NCBI GenBank assembly: GCA_902610515.1
Contig: CACLVZ010000001.1
Coordinates: 62,001 to 126,000, forward strand
Source of the DNA: an uncultured Pelagibacteraceae bacterium
GTDB taxonomy: Bacteria; Pseudomonadota; Alphaproteobacteria; Pelagibacterales; Pelagibacteraceae
Direction of reading: 5' to 3'
Length of the DNA stretch: 64,000 nucleotides
Both the position numbers and the translations under genes were made by a program. The notes below the pieces were generated by a model. That model worked only from the letters and a program-made list of their open reading frames with translations. It was not told the origin of the DNA and ran no database searches. Positions 8,845 to 16,624 of the stretch are shown piece after piece. Position 1 is the stretch's first letter, and each line of letters begins with the position of its first letter.

Positions 8845-9854
8845 TTTTTTCCAAGTCTATCTTGAATTGTTTTGGAAGATGTTGTGAATTCAAACCTATA
8901 TTTTTCATTAGGTCTAGCTCTTTTAAAACATTCAACTGAAGCAAGAGCAACCTCGTGAAAACCTGAGAGAATTAATTTTAGTTTTCCTGGATAAGAACAA
9001 ATATCACCAGCTGCAAATATACCTTTCTTATTTGTTTCAAAATTTTCTGGGTTTACCTCAATAGTTTTTTTGTTCATATTCAATCCCCATTCAGCTATTG
9101 GGCCAAGTTTCATTACTAACCCAAAAAATCCAAGCATGACATCGGTTGAAATTTTTTCTGTTTTTCCATCATCAAACTTAATAGTGATAGACTTAAGCTC
9201 ACTTTGGTTATCTAAAGATTCAATTTGACAAGGAGTTTTAATTGATACTTTACCCTCTTTTTCTAATTTTTTTATTTCAGAAAGAGTATGCTGAGCTCCC
9301 CTAAACTCATTTCTTCTATGTATAAGTGTTATTTTTGAAAATTTTGAAAGCTCTAAAGCCCAATCTAGAGCAGAGTCACCTCCTCCAAAAATTGATATTT
9401 TTTTATTTTTAAACTGCTCTTTATTTCTTACCGCATAAAATACAGATTTTCCCTCTAACTTCTCTGCTTCTTTTAATGATATTTTTCTAGGTTCAAATGA
9501 ACCTACACCACCTGCGATAATAATGTTAGAAGCAATAAATTCTTTTTGATTATTCGTTTTTACAACCCAATTCTCTTTTTCTTGATGGACTTCATCAACT
9601 CTCTCATTTAAAAAAAATTCAGTTTTAAATGGTTTTATTTGTTCTAACAATCTTGTAGTTAATTGTTCACCAGTGCACTCCGGGACTGCTGGAATATCAT
9701 AAATAGGTTTGTCTGGATAAAGTTCAATACATTGTCCACCAGCTTTGTCAAGGTTATCAATTACTACTGCTTTAAGACCTTTGATGCCAAGTTGATGAAC
9801 TGCAAAAAGACCTACTGGACCAGCACCAATAATTATAACATCTGTTTTTTTCAT
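8841..9854 (-). CDS. Ferredoxin--NADP reductase, thioredoxin-reductase-like type
   Basis: FAD enzyme passing electrons between NADPH and ferredoxin. The 337-residue protein has the FAD dinucleotide motif IIGAGPVGLF (8-17), the NADPH motif FGGGDSALDW (156-165) and the C-terminal AAGDICSYPGK FAD-binding block. There is no CxxC redox pair, so it is not thioredoxin reductase. It matches the YumC-type ferredoxin-NADP reductases. It overlaps the end of the upstream [2Fe-2S] ferredoxin gene by one base, which points to that ferredoxin as its partner. The group lies just downstream of proteorhodopsin, beyond a terminator hairpin. Confidence 0.92.
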   Translation of the reverse strand: MKKTDVIIIGAGPVGLFAVHQLGIKGLKAVVIDNLDKAGGQCIELYPDKPIYDIPAVPECTGEQLTTRLLEQIKPFKTEFFLNERVDEVHQEKENWVVKTNNQKEFIASNIIIAGGVGSFEPRKISLKEAEKLEGKSVFYAVRNKEQFKNKKISIFGGGDSALDWALELSKFSKITLIHRRNEFRGAQHTLSEIKKLEKEGKVSIKTPCQIESLDNQSELKSITIKFDDGKTEKISTDVMLGFFGLVMKLGPIAEWGLNMNKKTIEVNPENFETNKKGIFAAGDICSYPGKLKLILSGFHEVALASVECFKRARPNEKYRFEFTTSSKTIQDRLGKK

Positions 9855-10174
9855 TAAGTTTGTTTTTCTGGTGTCGTTAATTCTAAACCATCTAATTCAT
9901 CGCTAACGATTATTTGACAACTTAGCCTGCTATTTTTTTTTGGTTCAAAGGCCATATCTATCATATCTATTTCTGCACTTTCTGCTTTAGGTAATTTATG
10001 AAACCATTTTTCGTCTATGTAAACATGACAAGTCGCACAAGCCATAGATCCACCGCAATCAGCATCTATGCCTGGAATTTCATTTTGAATGGCGCCCTCC
10101 ATAACGGACAAACCATTATCCACTTCTATTGTTTTTGATGCTCCTTGAATATCTTTATAAGTAATCTTTGGCAT
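9854..10174 (-). CDS. [2Fe-2S] ferredoxin, adrenodoxin type
   Basis: Small electron carrier of 106 residues. The four cluster ligands are C40, C46, C49 and C86 (CGGSMACATCH, then SRLSCQ), with the C-x5-C-x2-C-x36-C spacing of vertebrate/putidaredoxin-type ferredoxins. It probably exchanges electrons with the reductase encoded immediately downstream and serves oxygenases or Fe-S assembly. The ATG is 76 bp downstream of the proteorhodopsin stop, and a strong hairpin lies between them, so independent or read-through transcription is possible. Confidence 0.95.
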   Translation of the reverse strand: MPKITYKDIQGASKTIEVDNGLSVMEGAIQNEIPGIDADCGGSMACATCHVYIDEKWFHKLPKAESAEIDMIDMAFEPKKNSRLSCQIIVSDELDGLELTTPEKQT

Positions 10175-10200
10175 TAATCTAATATAAGTATCTAAAAAAA

Positions 10201-10231
10201 AAGGGCAAGTATGTAAAACATACCTGCCCTT
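10201..10231 (-). terminator. Rho-independent terminator after proteorhodopsin
   Basis: A 14-bp stem with a single mismatch (AAGGGCAAGTATGT with ACATACCTGCCCTT) and an AAA loop, followed in the minus direction by an unbroken run of nine T, the first two from the stem. It lies 20 bp after the proteorhodopsin stop and 26 bp before the ferredoxin start. It is the best-formed terminator in the window. Confidence 0.9.
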
Positions 10232-10250
10232 AATTATTAGTTTTTATCTA

Positions 10251-11021
10251 TTATCTAGATGATAATCTTGTGTTCTGCATTGCTGCTGCCCAGATAACTA
10301 GACCAAAAGCGATCTTGTTAACAAAGTCAGCTAAGTTATAAATAACGTTTAAAGCATTTGCATCTACACCACCAGTTAGGTAACCGAAAATATATCCTAA
10401 TGGATAAATCGCCCAACCGATAGTTACAATTATTCTCATAGCACTGAACGCTGTTGACATAGCCTTGTTACCAGCTTTTGCCGCCATTGTTCCAGCCTCT
10501 CCTGAAAATATTTCAAACAAGATGTAAATCCATCCAGCCATTCCAATTACGAAACCTACGAATGGTTGTATGTAACCAGCTTCACCTAAGTATCCACCGA
10601 TTAACATTACTAATGAACCAATTAATAGCTTCCAGAATATAGAAGTTGGCACCTTTCTAACAGCTGCCAAGATTAGATAGAATTCGATCATTTGAAGTGG
10701 TACTGTGATTAACCAGTCGATATATCTGTATACCGTTGGTGAGTCACCAGTCGACACCCAAACTTCTCTCATGTACATGTAGTGAACAAATGCAACACCA
10801 GTTACAAGTCCAGCTACTGTTAAAGATGTTCTCCATGATGCAGCAACAGTTCCTCTTTCTGCAAAGAAAAACACAGTTGTTGCGATCATACCCATTGATA
10901 CAAGCCAAAATGAAATTCCTACGAAATCATTTGTCTGTAACAATGCAGTCGCTGCGTTAGCTGAGCTTGTTATACCTAAAAAGGCAACAGCTGCTAAAGC
11001 AAGAAGACCTAATTTTCTCAT
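10251..11021 (-). CDS. Proteorhodopsin, blue-tuned light-driven proton pump
   Basis: Retinal protein with seven transmembrane helices that exports protons in the light. The 256-residue precursor has a signal peptide of about 23 residues (ending ANA). Key residues by alignment to green proteorhodopsin (offset +5): counter-ion D102, donor E113, H80 and Schiff-base lysine K236 (DFVNKIAF). The tuning position is Q110 (TVPLQMIEF), the glutamine typical of blue-absorbing forms. The start has a strong GGGAGG site. A strong terminator follows, so it is probably mainly monocistronic. No retinal or carotenoid synthesis genes are in the window beyond the general isoprenoid genes dxs and ispA. Confidence 0.98.
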   Translation of the reverse strand: MRKLGLLALAAVAFLGITSSANAATALLQTNDFVGISFWLVSMGMIATTVFFFAERGTVAASWRTSLTVAGLVTGVAFVHYMYMREVWVSTGDSPTVYRYIDWLITVPLQMIEFYLILAAVRKVPTSIFWKLLIGSLVMLIGGYLGEAGYIQPFVGFVIGMAGWIYILFEIFSGEAGTMAAKAGNKAMSTAFSAMRIIVTIGWAIYPLGYIFGYLTGGVDANALNVIYNLADFVNKIAFGLVIWAAAMQNTRLSSR

Positions 11022-11052
11022 GAAAACCTCCCTCGTTTGTTTAGTTTTCGTT

Positions 11053-11087
11053 TAGTTTATATATAAACTACTCGGACGAGTGATAAA
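11053..11087 (-). promoter_or_regulatory. Candidate proteorhodopsin promoter with two adjoining palindromes
   Basis: An 18-bp perfect palindrome TAGTTTATATATAAACTA (11053-11070) is joined to ACTCG-GA-CGAGT (11070-11081). On the minus strand TTTATC (11082-11087) and TATATA (11060-11065) are 16 bp apart and would start transcription about 30 nt before the ATG. The palindromes would cover the -10 box and spacer, as an operator does. An alternative -10, TATTAT, lies further upstream without a clear -35. The regulator is unknown. Confidence 0.4.
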
Positions 11088-11249
11088 TAAACTCACCACC
11101 GAATAATATGTGGAGGACCTTAGTAAAAAACAAAGTTACAGTGAAGTGTTTTTTTTGCAAAAAAACCGCATATTTATTGGATTTTCTATTTTTTTTTGGG
11201 GATATTTATGAAATACTCTTAAGAATGAAAGAAATTTCGGGAGTAAAAA

Positions 11250-13148
11250 TTGACTCAGAAATATAATGAAATTTACCAAAAATCTATCAAAAATCGAGAG
11301 GATTTTTGGAAAGAAATCTCTGATGATATATTTTGGTATAAAAAACCAACTAAAATTTTAAATTCAGACAATCCTCCTTTCTTTAAATGGTTCGAAGATG
11401 GAATAACAAACACCTGCTATAATGCTTTAGACTTACATATCGATGAGGGGAAAGGTGAAAAGCTTGCAATTATTTATGATAGTCCCATAACTGGTTCAAA
11501 AGAAAATATAACTTACAATCAGTTGAAAGAAAAAGTCGCTTTATTTGCTGGGGCTTTAAAAAAACAAGGCGTAAGCAAAGGAGATAGGGTTATAATCTAT
11601 ATGCCTATGATTCCAGAGGCAGTAGTAGCTATGCTAGCTTGTGGGAGAATTGGTGCAGTCCACTCAGTTGTATTCGGTGGCTTTGCTGCAAACGAACTAG
11701 CAAGCAGGATTGATGACTCTAAAGCTAAAATACTTGTTACCGCCTCTTGCGGCTATGAGCCTGGACGGACTGTTCATTACAAACCTTTAGTAAATAAAGC
11801 ATTGGAATTAGCAAATCATAAAATTAAAAAATGTATAATTTTTCAAAGAGAAAAGGATAAAGCAGAATTAAATCCTGAGATTGATATTACCTGGAACGAT
11901 GCTCACAAAGATGTAAAGCCTGCAGAGTGTGAAAAAATGAATGCAAATGATTACGCTTATATTCTTTATACATCAGGAACTACGGGTCTTCCAAAAGGAA
12001 TAGTTCGTGATATAGGTGGACATATAGTTGCATTAAAATGGACTATGAAAAACATTTACAATATAAAACCAGAGGACGTTTGGTGGTCTGCTAGTGATAT
12101 TGGTTGGATAGTTGGACACTCTTATATTGTGTATGGGCCATTATTTTATGGATGTACGACTGTTTTGTTTGAGGGAAAACCGGTAGGAACTCCTGATGCA
12201 GGAGTTTTTTGGAGGGTAATTTCAGAACATAAGGTAAAATCTCTTTTTACTGCACCAACAGCAATAAGAGCTATCAAAAAAGAGGATCCTGCTGGGGAAT
12301 TTTTTAAAAAATACGATTTAAGTAAGTTTGATAAACTTTTTCTTGCAGGTGAAAGGGCTGACCCTGATACAATAAAATGGTTTGAAAAACTATCTAACTC
12401 ACCTGTAATCGATCATTGGTGGCAAACCGAAACAAGTTGGGCAATAACTTCGAGTTGCACAGGTATAGAAAATTTTCCTGTTAAATACGGATCAGCTTTT
12501 AAACCAGTTCCAGGGTATGATTTAAAAGTTTTAAATTCTGAGGGAAAAGAAGTTGGCCCCGGTAAAATGGGAGATATTGTTGTAAAGCTCCCTCTTCCTC
12601 CGGGAACATTTCCAACATTATGGGGGGCAGATAAAAGATATAAAGAGAATTATATGACAACTTATCCAGGTTATTATCAGACTTATGATGCGGGACACAT
12701 TGATGAAGATGGATATGTTTGGATCATGTCTAGAACAGACGACATTATTAATGTTGCAGGCCATAGACTTTCAACTGGGGCTATTGAGGAAGTTTTAGCA
12801 GAACATCCAAATGTTGCGGAGTGCGCAGTAATAGGAATAGCTGACAAACTTAAAGGTCAAATACCCATAGGTTTGCTAGCACTTAAAGCTGGGGTAACTA
12901 AAGATAAAAAAGATATAATTAGCGAATGTGTAAAAATGGTAAGAGAAAAGGTTGGTCCTGTTGCGGCATTCAAAATAGCGATTGTAGTAAAAAGATTGCC
13001 TAAAACTAGATCAGGAAAGGTGCTTAGAGGAACAGTAAGAAAAATTGCAGATAATGAACCTTATAAAATGCCAGCAACTATAGATGATCCAGCTATTCTA
13101 GATGAAATTAAACAAGACTTGAAAGATAATAATATTCTAAAACTTTAA
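11250..13148 (+). CDS. prpE: Propionyl-CoA/acetyl-CoA synthetase (PrpE-like)
   Basis: AMP-forming acyl-CoA synthetase of 632 residues that activates a short-chain acid to its CoA thioester. It has the adenylation motif YTSGTTGLPKG, the WWQTE motif and the C-terminal SGKVLRG lysine motif. The blocks TASCGYEPGR and DIGWIVGHSYIVYGPL match propionyl-CoA synthetases (PrpE/ACSS3) better than AcsA, though acetate use is possible. The start is TTG: GGGAG lies 6 nt before it and there is no in-frame ATG until about residue 118. The gene diverges from proteorhodopsin across 228 bp of AT-rich DNA, in which only the proteorhodopsin promoter palindromes stand out. The 3' end overlaps pyrC by 12 bp. Confidence 0.93.
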   Translation: MTQKYNEIYQKSIKNREDFWKEISDDIFWYKKPTKILNSDNPPFFKWFEDGITNTCYNALDLHIDEGKGEKLAIIYDSPITGSKENITYNQLKEKVALFAGALKKQGVSKGDRVIIYMPMIPEAVVAMLACGRIGAVHSVVFGGFAANELASRIDDSKAKILVTASCGYEPGRTVHYKPLVNKALELANHKIKKCIIFQREKDKAELNPEIDITWNDAHKDVKPAECEKMNANDYAYILYTSGTTGLPKGIVRDIGGHIVALKWTMKNIYNIKPEDVWWSASDIGWIVGHSYIVYGPLFYGCTTVLFEGKPVGTPDAGVFWRVISEHKVKSLFTAPTAIRAIKKEDPAGEFFKKYDLSKFDKLFLAGERADPDTIKWFEKLSNSPVIDHWWQTETSWAITSSCTGIENFPVKYGSAFKPVPGYDLKVLNSEGKEVGPGKMGDIVVKLPLPPGTFPTLWGADKRYKENYMTTYPGYYQTYDAGHIDEDGYVWIMSRTDDIINVAGHRLSTGAIEEVLAEHPNVAECAVIGIADKLKGQIPIGLLALKAGVTKDKKDIISECVKMVREKVGPVAAFKIAIVVKRLPKTRSGKVLRGTVRKIADNEPYKMPATIDDPAILDEIKQDLKDNNILKL

Positions 13149-14450
13149 AGGTTGGCCTTTCGACTCAACTAAAATTTTTCCCTCAGACATTACTAAAATA
13201 CCGTTTACGACAGTACCTACAGGGAAACCTTTTACCTTATAATTATGAAAGGGTGTCCATCCACATTTACTAGCAATCATTTCATTTTTTATAGTAACTT
13301 CTTTATCCATATCAACTATTGTCAGATCTGCATCAAAACCCTCTTTTATAAAGCCTTTATTTTTAATTCCAAAGATTTTACATGGATTTTCACACATCAA
13401 ATTTATGAGTTGATTTAACTCTAGTTTTCCATTGTTCACATGATCAATCATAACTGGAAAAATAGTTTGAACACCTGGCATTCCTGAGGGAGTATTCGGG
13501 TATTCTTTGTCTTTATTTATTTTTAAGTGGGGAGCATGATCTGACCCAAGAACATCTACAACATTATTTTTTATAGCAACCCACAAACGATCGTAATGAT
13601 CTTTCGATCTTAAAGGTGGGTTCATTTGAGCGTAAGTTCCTAATTTATCGTAACAATCTGGTGCATACAAAGTTAGATGTTGAGGAGTTGTTTCAAAAGT
13701 AACGTTTTTTTTATGCATAGCTAAAAAATCGACCTCTTCTTTAGTAGTAACATGTAAGACATGAATTTTTTTATTATATCTTTCTGCAATTTTTACAACT
13801 CTACGAGTTGAGGACATCGCACATTCTACATTTCTCCATTCAGGATGAGAGTGAACATCTCCTTGTCTAATAAATTTTTTTCTTAATTTAATTATATCTT
13901 CATCTTCAGAGTGAATTGAAACTATCCTGTCACTACTAGAAATCACTTTTTCGATATCCGCCTCTTTGTCCACTAAAAGATTGCCTGTCGAGGATCCTGC
14001 AAAAAGTTTAACTCCACAACAGCCTTCAACATTTTTAAGTTGTGCAAGTTGTTCAGTATTTTGAGGAGTTGCACCAAAATAAAATGCATAATTAGTATGC
14101 ATTCTATTTTTTGCCGCTTGCAATTTTTTTTCAAACTCTATTAAATTTGCTGTTGGAGGGTTAGTGTTGGGCATCTCAAATAAAGAGGTTACTCCTCCAA
14201 GAACTGCGGCTCTGCTTCCGCTTTCTAGATCTTCCGCATCAGTAGAACCAGGTTCTCTAAAATGTACTTGGGTGTCTATGACTCCAGGTAAAACTACTTT
14301 GCCAGATGCGTCGTAAACTTTACAATTATTTTCTTCTAGATTCCCTATCTTTTGAATTTTATTTTCATATAAACCAATATCAGATTTTATCAATTTACCG
14401 TCGATATAACAGGAGCCATTTTTAATAATGAGACTATAATTATCAGACAT
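13137..14450 (-). CDS. pyrC: Dihydroorotase (class I type)
   Basis: Pyrimidine biosynthesis enzyme that cyclises carbamoyl-aspartate to dihydroorotate. It is 437 residues from the ATG at 14448-14450, preferred over an in-frame codon 17 triplets upstream because family proteins begin there. Amidohydrolase landmarks are the metal-site lysine in GVKLFAGSS, the histidines in SIHSED and HVLHVTT, and the aspartate in SDHAPH. The usual HxH near the N-terminus reads QVH (DTQVHFREPG), a variant I know from other alphaproteobacterial dihydroorotases. Allantoinase or a paralogue without activity cannot be excluded from sequence. It is divergent from ygfZ with a 36-bp gap. Confidence 0.88.
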   Translation of the reverse strand: MSDNYSLIIKNGSCYIDGKLIKSDIGLYENKIQKIGNLEENNCKVYDASGKVVLPGVIDTQVHFREPGSTDAEDLESGSRAAVLGGVTSLFEMPNTNPPTANLIEFEKKLQAAKNRMHTNYAFYFGATPQNTEQLAQLKNVEGCCGVKLFAGSSTGNLLVDKEADIEKVISSSDRIVSIHSEDEDIIKLRKKFIRQGDVHSHPEWRNVECAMSSTRRVVKIAERYNKKIHVLHVTTKEEVDFLAMHKKNVTFETTPQHLTLYAPDCYDKLGTYAQMNPPLRSKDHYDRLWVAIKNNVVDVLGSDHAPHLKINKDKEYPNTPSGMPGVQTIFPVMIDHVNNGKLELNQLINLMCENPCKIFGIKNKGFIKEGFDADLTIVDMDKEVTIKNEMIASKCGWTPFHNYKVKGFPVGTVVNGILVMSEGKILVESKGQPLKF

Positions 14451-14486
14451 ATTTTTAATATATAATATATTGTATAAGTAACATTT

Positions 14487-15368
14487 ATGAAAAAAGATCA
14501 AGTTGTAATTTTAGAAAAAAGAGGAGTAATCTTAGTAAGTGGTGAAGATGCAAAAGACTTTCTCCAAAATATAATTACAAACGACATAAATAAAGTTTCT
14601 AATAAAAACTCTGTCTTTTCAGCCTTGTTGACTCCTCAAGGCAAATATTTGAATGAATTTTTTATAATTCAGAATAATAAAGGATATTTATTAGACTGTA
14701 GCGAAAACTCTACTAGTGATCTAATAGAAGATTTATCAAAATATAAGTTAAGATCAAAAGTTGAAATTGAGGACTTTTCTTCTAAATTCGTTATTGGAGT
14801 AATTAACAATTCAAGATTCAAGGAATTGCAAGAGGAATTAAATTCAAATGAAAATACTATTACTTACAGAGATACTCCTATTTTTTTAGATCCAAGAAAC
14901 GAAAAATTAGGAGCAAGAATAATTTCAAATCTTGAAAAACTTTACTTAACAATTAAAAAATTAAGTCTCAATATTATCGATAAAAAAGAATATTATTCTC
15001 TTGCACATAAATTAGGAGTACCTGAAAAAGGATTAATTAATTTAAAAGATCAATTGTTTGGTTTAGAGGCAAATTTTGAGTTGTTTCAAGCCATAGATTT
15101 TAAAAAAGGATGTTTTGTAGGACAAGAAAATACTGCAAGGATGAAATTAAAAAACAAACTTAGAAGAAGATTGTTGCCCATATCGTCATCTAAAAAATTA
15201 AATATCGGAGATGAAATTACTTTTAATGATATTAAAATAGGAAAAATACTTATTGATCAGCCTTACCCCTTTGGATTAATCAAAGTTTTTGAACCTAATC
15301 TTGAAGATTTTAAAGATAAAGTTTTATTAGCAAACAATAAAGAATGTAAAATTCTAGAGAACGTTTAG
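14487..15368 (+). CDS. ygfZ: YgfZ/CAF17-type folate-binding protein
   Basis: Tetrahydrofolate-dependent helper for maturation or repair of certain Fe-S enzymes such as MiaB. The 293-residue protein is related to GcvT. The signature KGC[FY]xGQE is present as KGCFVGQENTARMK in the second half, with the conserved cysteine. The N-terminal GEDAKDFLQNIITNDI block matches the family. The ATG lies 36 bp from the divergent pyrC start, so its promoter must be within that AT-only gap or inside pyrC. Confidence 0.92.
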   Translation: MKKDQVVILEKRGVILVSGEDAKDFLQNIITNDINKVSNKNSVFSALLTPQGKYLNEFFIIQNNKGYLLDCSENSTSDLIEDLSKYKLRSKVEIEDFSSKFVIGVINNSRFKELQEELNSNENTITYRDTPIFLDPRNEKLGARIISNLEKLYLTIKKLSLNIIDKKEYYSLAHKLGVPEKGLINLKDQLFGLEANFELFQAIDFKKGCFVGQENTARMKLKNKLRRRLLPISSSKKLNIGDEITFNDIKIGKILIDQPYPFGLIKVFEPNLEDFKDKVLLANNKECKILENV

Positions 15369-15473
15369 TAACCTAGATAACGACGCCAGTATTCCATATC
15401 CACTTAATTCAATAAAAGCTATAACTAAAATTATAAATATAATTCTTTTGTGCCTTCTTATATATTCAATCAT
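15354..15473 (-). CDS. Small predicted membrane protein (39 aa) behind tRNA-Leu
   Basis: A 39-residue ORF, not recognised as a known family. It starts with a basic N-terminus (MIEYIRRHKR), continues with one hydrophobic segment (IIFIILVIAFIEL) and ends with a short tail (SLSRLLNVL). AAGGGA lies 5 nt before its ATG. The ATG is 12 nt beyond the 3' end of tRNA-Leu on the same strand, so it would be read from the tRNA transcript. The 3' end overlaps ygfZ tail to tail by 15 bp. Coding status rests on the ribosome-binding site, the membrane-protein composition and the lack of other content in the gap. Confidence 0.5.
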   Translation of the reverse strand: MIEYIRRHKRIIFIILVIAFIELSGYGILASLSRLLNVL

Positions 15474-15485
15474 AATTCCCTTTTT

Positions 15486-15569
15486 TGGTGCGGTCGGAGA
15501 GACTCGAACTCTCACGGGAAACCCACACGCCCCTCAAGCGTGCCTGTCTACCAATTTCAGCACGACCGC
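15486..15569 (-). tRNA. tRNA-Leu (GAG anticodon)
   Basis: Class II tRNA: acceptor GCGGTCG paired with CGACCGC, discriminator A and an encoded CCA. The anticodon stem CACGC/GCGTG encloses the loop TTGAGGG, giving anticodon GAG. A long variable arm (TGGGTTTCCCG region) and the T-arm GAGAGTTCGAGTCTCTC are present. It is transcribed on the minus strand, divergent from nadA. Confidence 0.97.
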
Positions 15570-15581
15570 AATAATAATGCG

Positions 15582-15610
15582 ACAATAAATGAATGACAAT
15601 TTAATCTCAA
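15582..15610 (-). promoter_or_regulatory. Candidate promoter of tRNA-Leu
   Basis: On the minus strand TTGAGA (15605-15610), a 17-bp spacer and TATTGT (15582-15587). The predicted start falls about 5 nt before the mature tRNA 5' end. A second pair, TTGTCA-17-TATTAT, ends one base from the tRNA and is too close to be used. Confidence 0.5.
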
Positions 15611-15630
15611 GTTGGTAAATTGGAATTAGT

Positions 15631-16620
15631 ATGTCTGTACAACAACAAAATTTGAGCTCCACTCAAGAGATTTATAAGAAAATCTCAAAATTCGTTCCTG
15701 AAGCTGAATGGAAAATCCATGCTCCATTAATAGAGAGAATTAATAAAATTAAAAAAGAAAAAAATGCAATTATACTTGCTCATAACTATCAAACTCCGGA
15801 AATTTACCATGGTGTAGCGGATATATCTGCTGACTCTTTAGCGTTAGCAGTAGAGGCGTCTAAAACCAAAGCTGATAAAATTATTATGTGTGGGGTACAC
15901 TTTATGGCAGAAACAGCAAAATTAATGTGTCCAGAAAAAAAAGTGTTCCTTCCTGACATGCAAGCAGGCTGTTCTTTATCTAATTCAATTACAGGTGAGG
16001 ATGTAAAATTATTAAAACAAAAGTTTCCAGGTGTTCCTGTTGTCTCTTATGTAAATACTTCTGCAGACGTTAAAGCTGAGACTGATGTTTGCTGTACTTC
16101 AGCTAACGCGGTAAAAGTAGTTGAGTCTTTAAATGTAGATAAAGTAATTTTTCTACCTGACCAATACTTAGCAGACTACGTAGCAAAAAATACTAAGGTA
16201 AAAATAATTTCTTGGAAAGGAACTTGTATAGTACATGAAAAGTTTACAGGAAAAGAAATTGAGGAAATTAAATCCCAAAATCCTGGAATTAAAATAATAG
16301 CTCATCCTGAATGTCCGCCAGATGTAATTGCTGCTTCTGATTTTGCAGGATCAACGTCTGGAATGATTGATTATGTAAAAAGTAAGCAACCTAAAAAAGT
16401 TATGTTAGTTACAGAATGTTCAATGAGTGACAACGTAGAAGCTGATAATCCGAAAGTATCTTTTATCAAACCATGTAATTTATGTCCTTATATGAAAAAA
16501 ATTAATTTAAAAAAAATATTAGATTGTTTAGAAAATGAAACTAATGAGATTATTTTAGATAGTAAAACTATAGAGGCCGCGAGAAAGTCTGTAATCAGAA
16601 TGACCGAGATCGGTCGTTAA
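15631..16620 (+). CDS. nadA: Quinolinate synthase A
   Basis: [4Fe-4S] enzyme that condenses iminoaspartate with dihydroxyacetone phosphate to quinolinate in NAD synthesis. The 329 residues cover the family's three repeated domains: ILAHNYQTPEI, MCGVHFMAETAK, the cysteine in DMQAGCSL, GTCIVHE and HPECPPDV, and the C-terminal CNLCPYMK. It is followed 4 bp later by nadC. The partner L-aspartate oxidase or dehydrogenase gene is not in this window. Confidence 0.97.
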   Translation: MSVQQQNLSSTQEIYKKISKFVPEAEWKIHAPLIERINKIKKEKNAIILAHNYQTPEIYHGVADISADSLALAVEASKTKADKIIMCGVHFMAETAKLMCPEKKVFLPDMQAGCSLSNSITGEDVKLLKQKFPGVPVVSYVNTSADVKAETDVCCTSANAVKVVESLNVDKVIFLPDQYLADYVAKNTKVKIISWKGTCIVHEKFTGKEIEEIKSQNPGIKIIAHPECPPDVIAASDFAGSTSGMIDYVKSKQPKKVMLVTECSMSDNVEADNPKVSFIKPCNLCPYMKKINLKKILDCLENETNEIILDSKTIEAARKSVIRMTEIGR

Positions 16621-16624
16621 ATAA

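Noticed and set aside
11082-11249. Possible riboswitch or attenuator upstream of prpE
   Set aside because: No recognisable aptamer core or terminator hairpin. The stretch is AT-rich with poly-A/T runs only.
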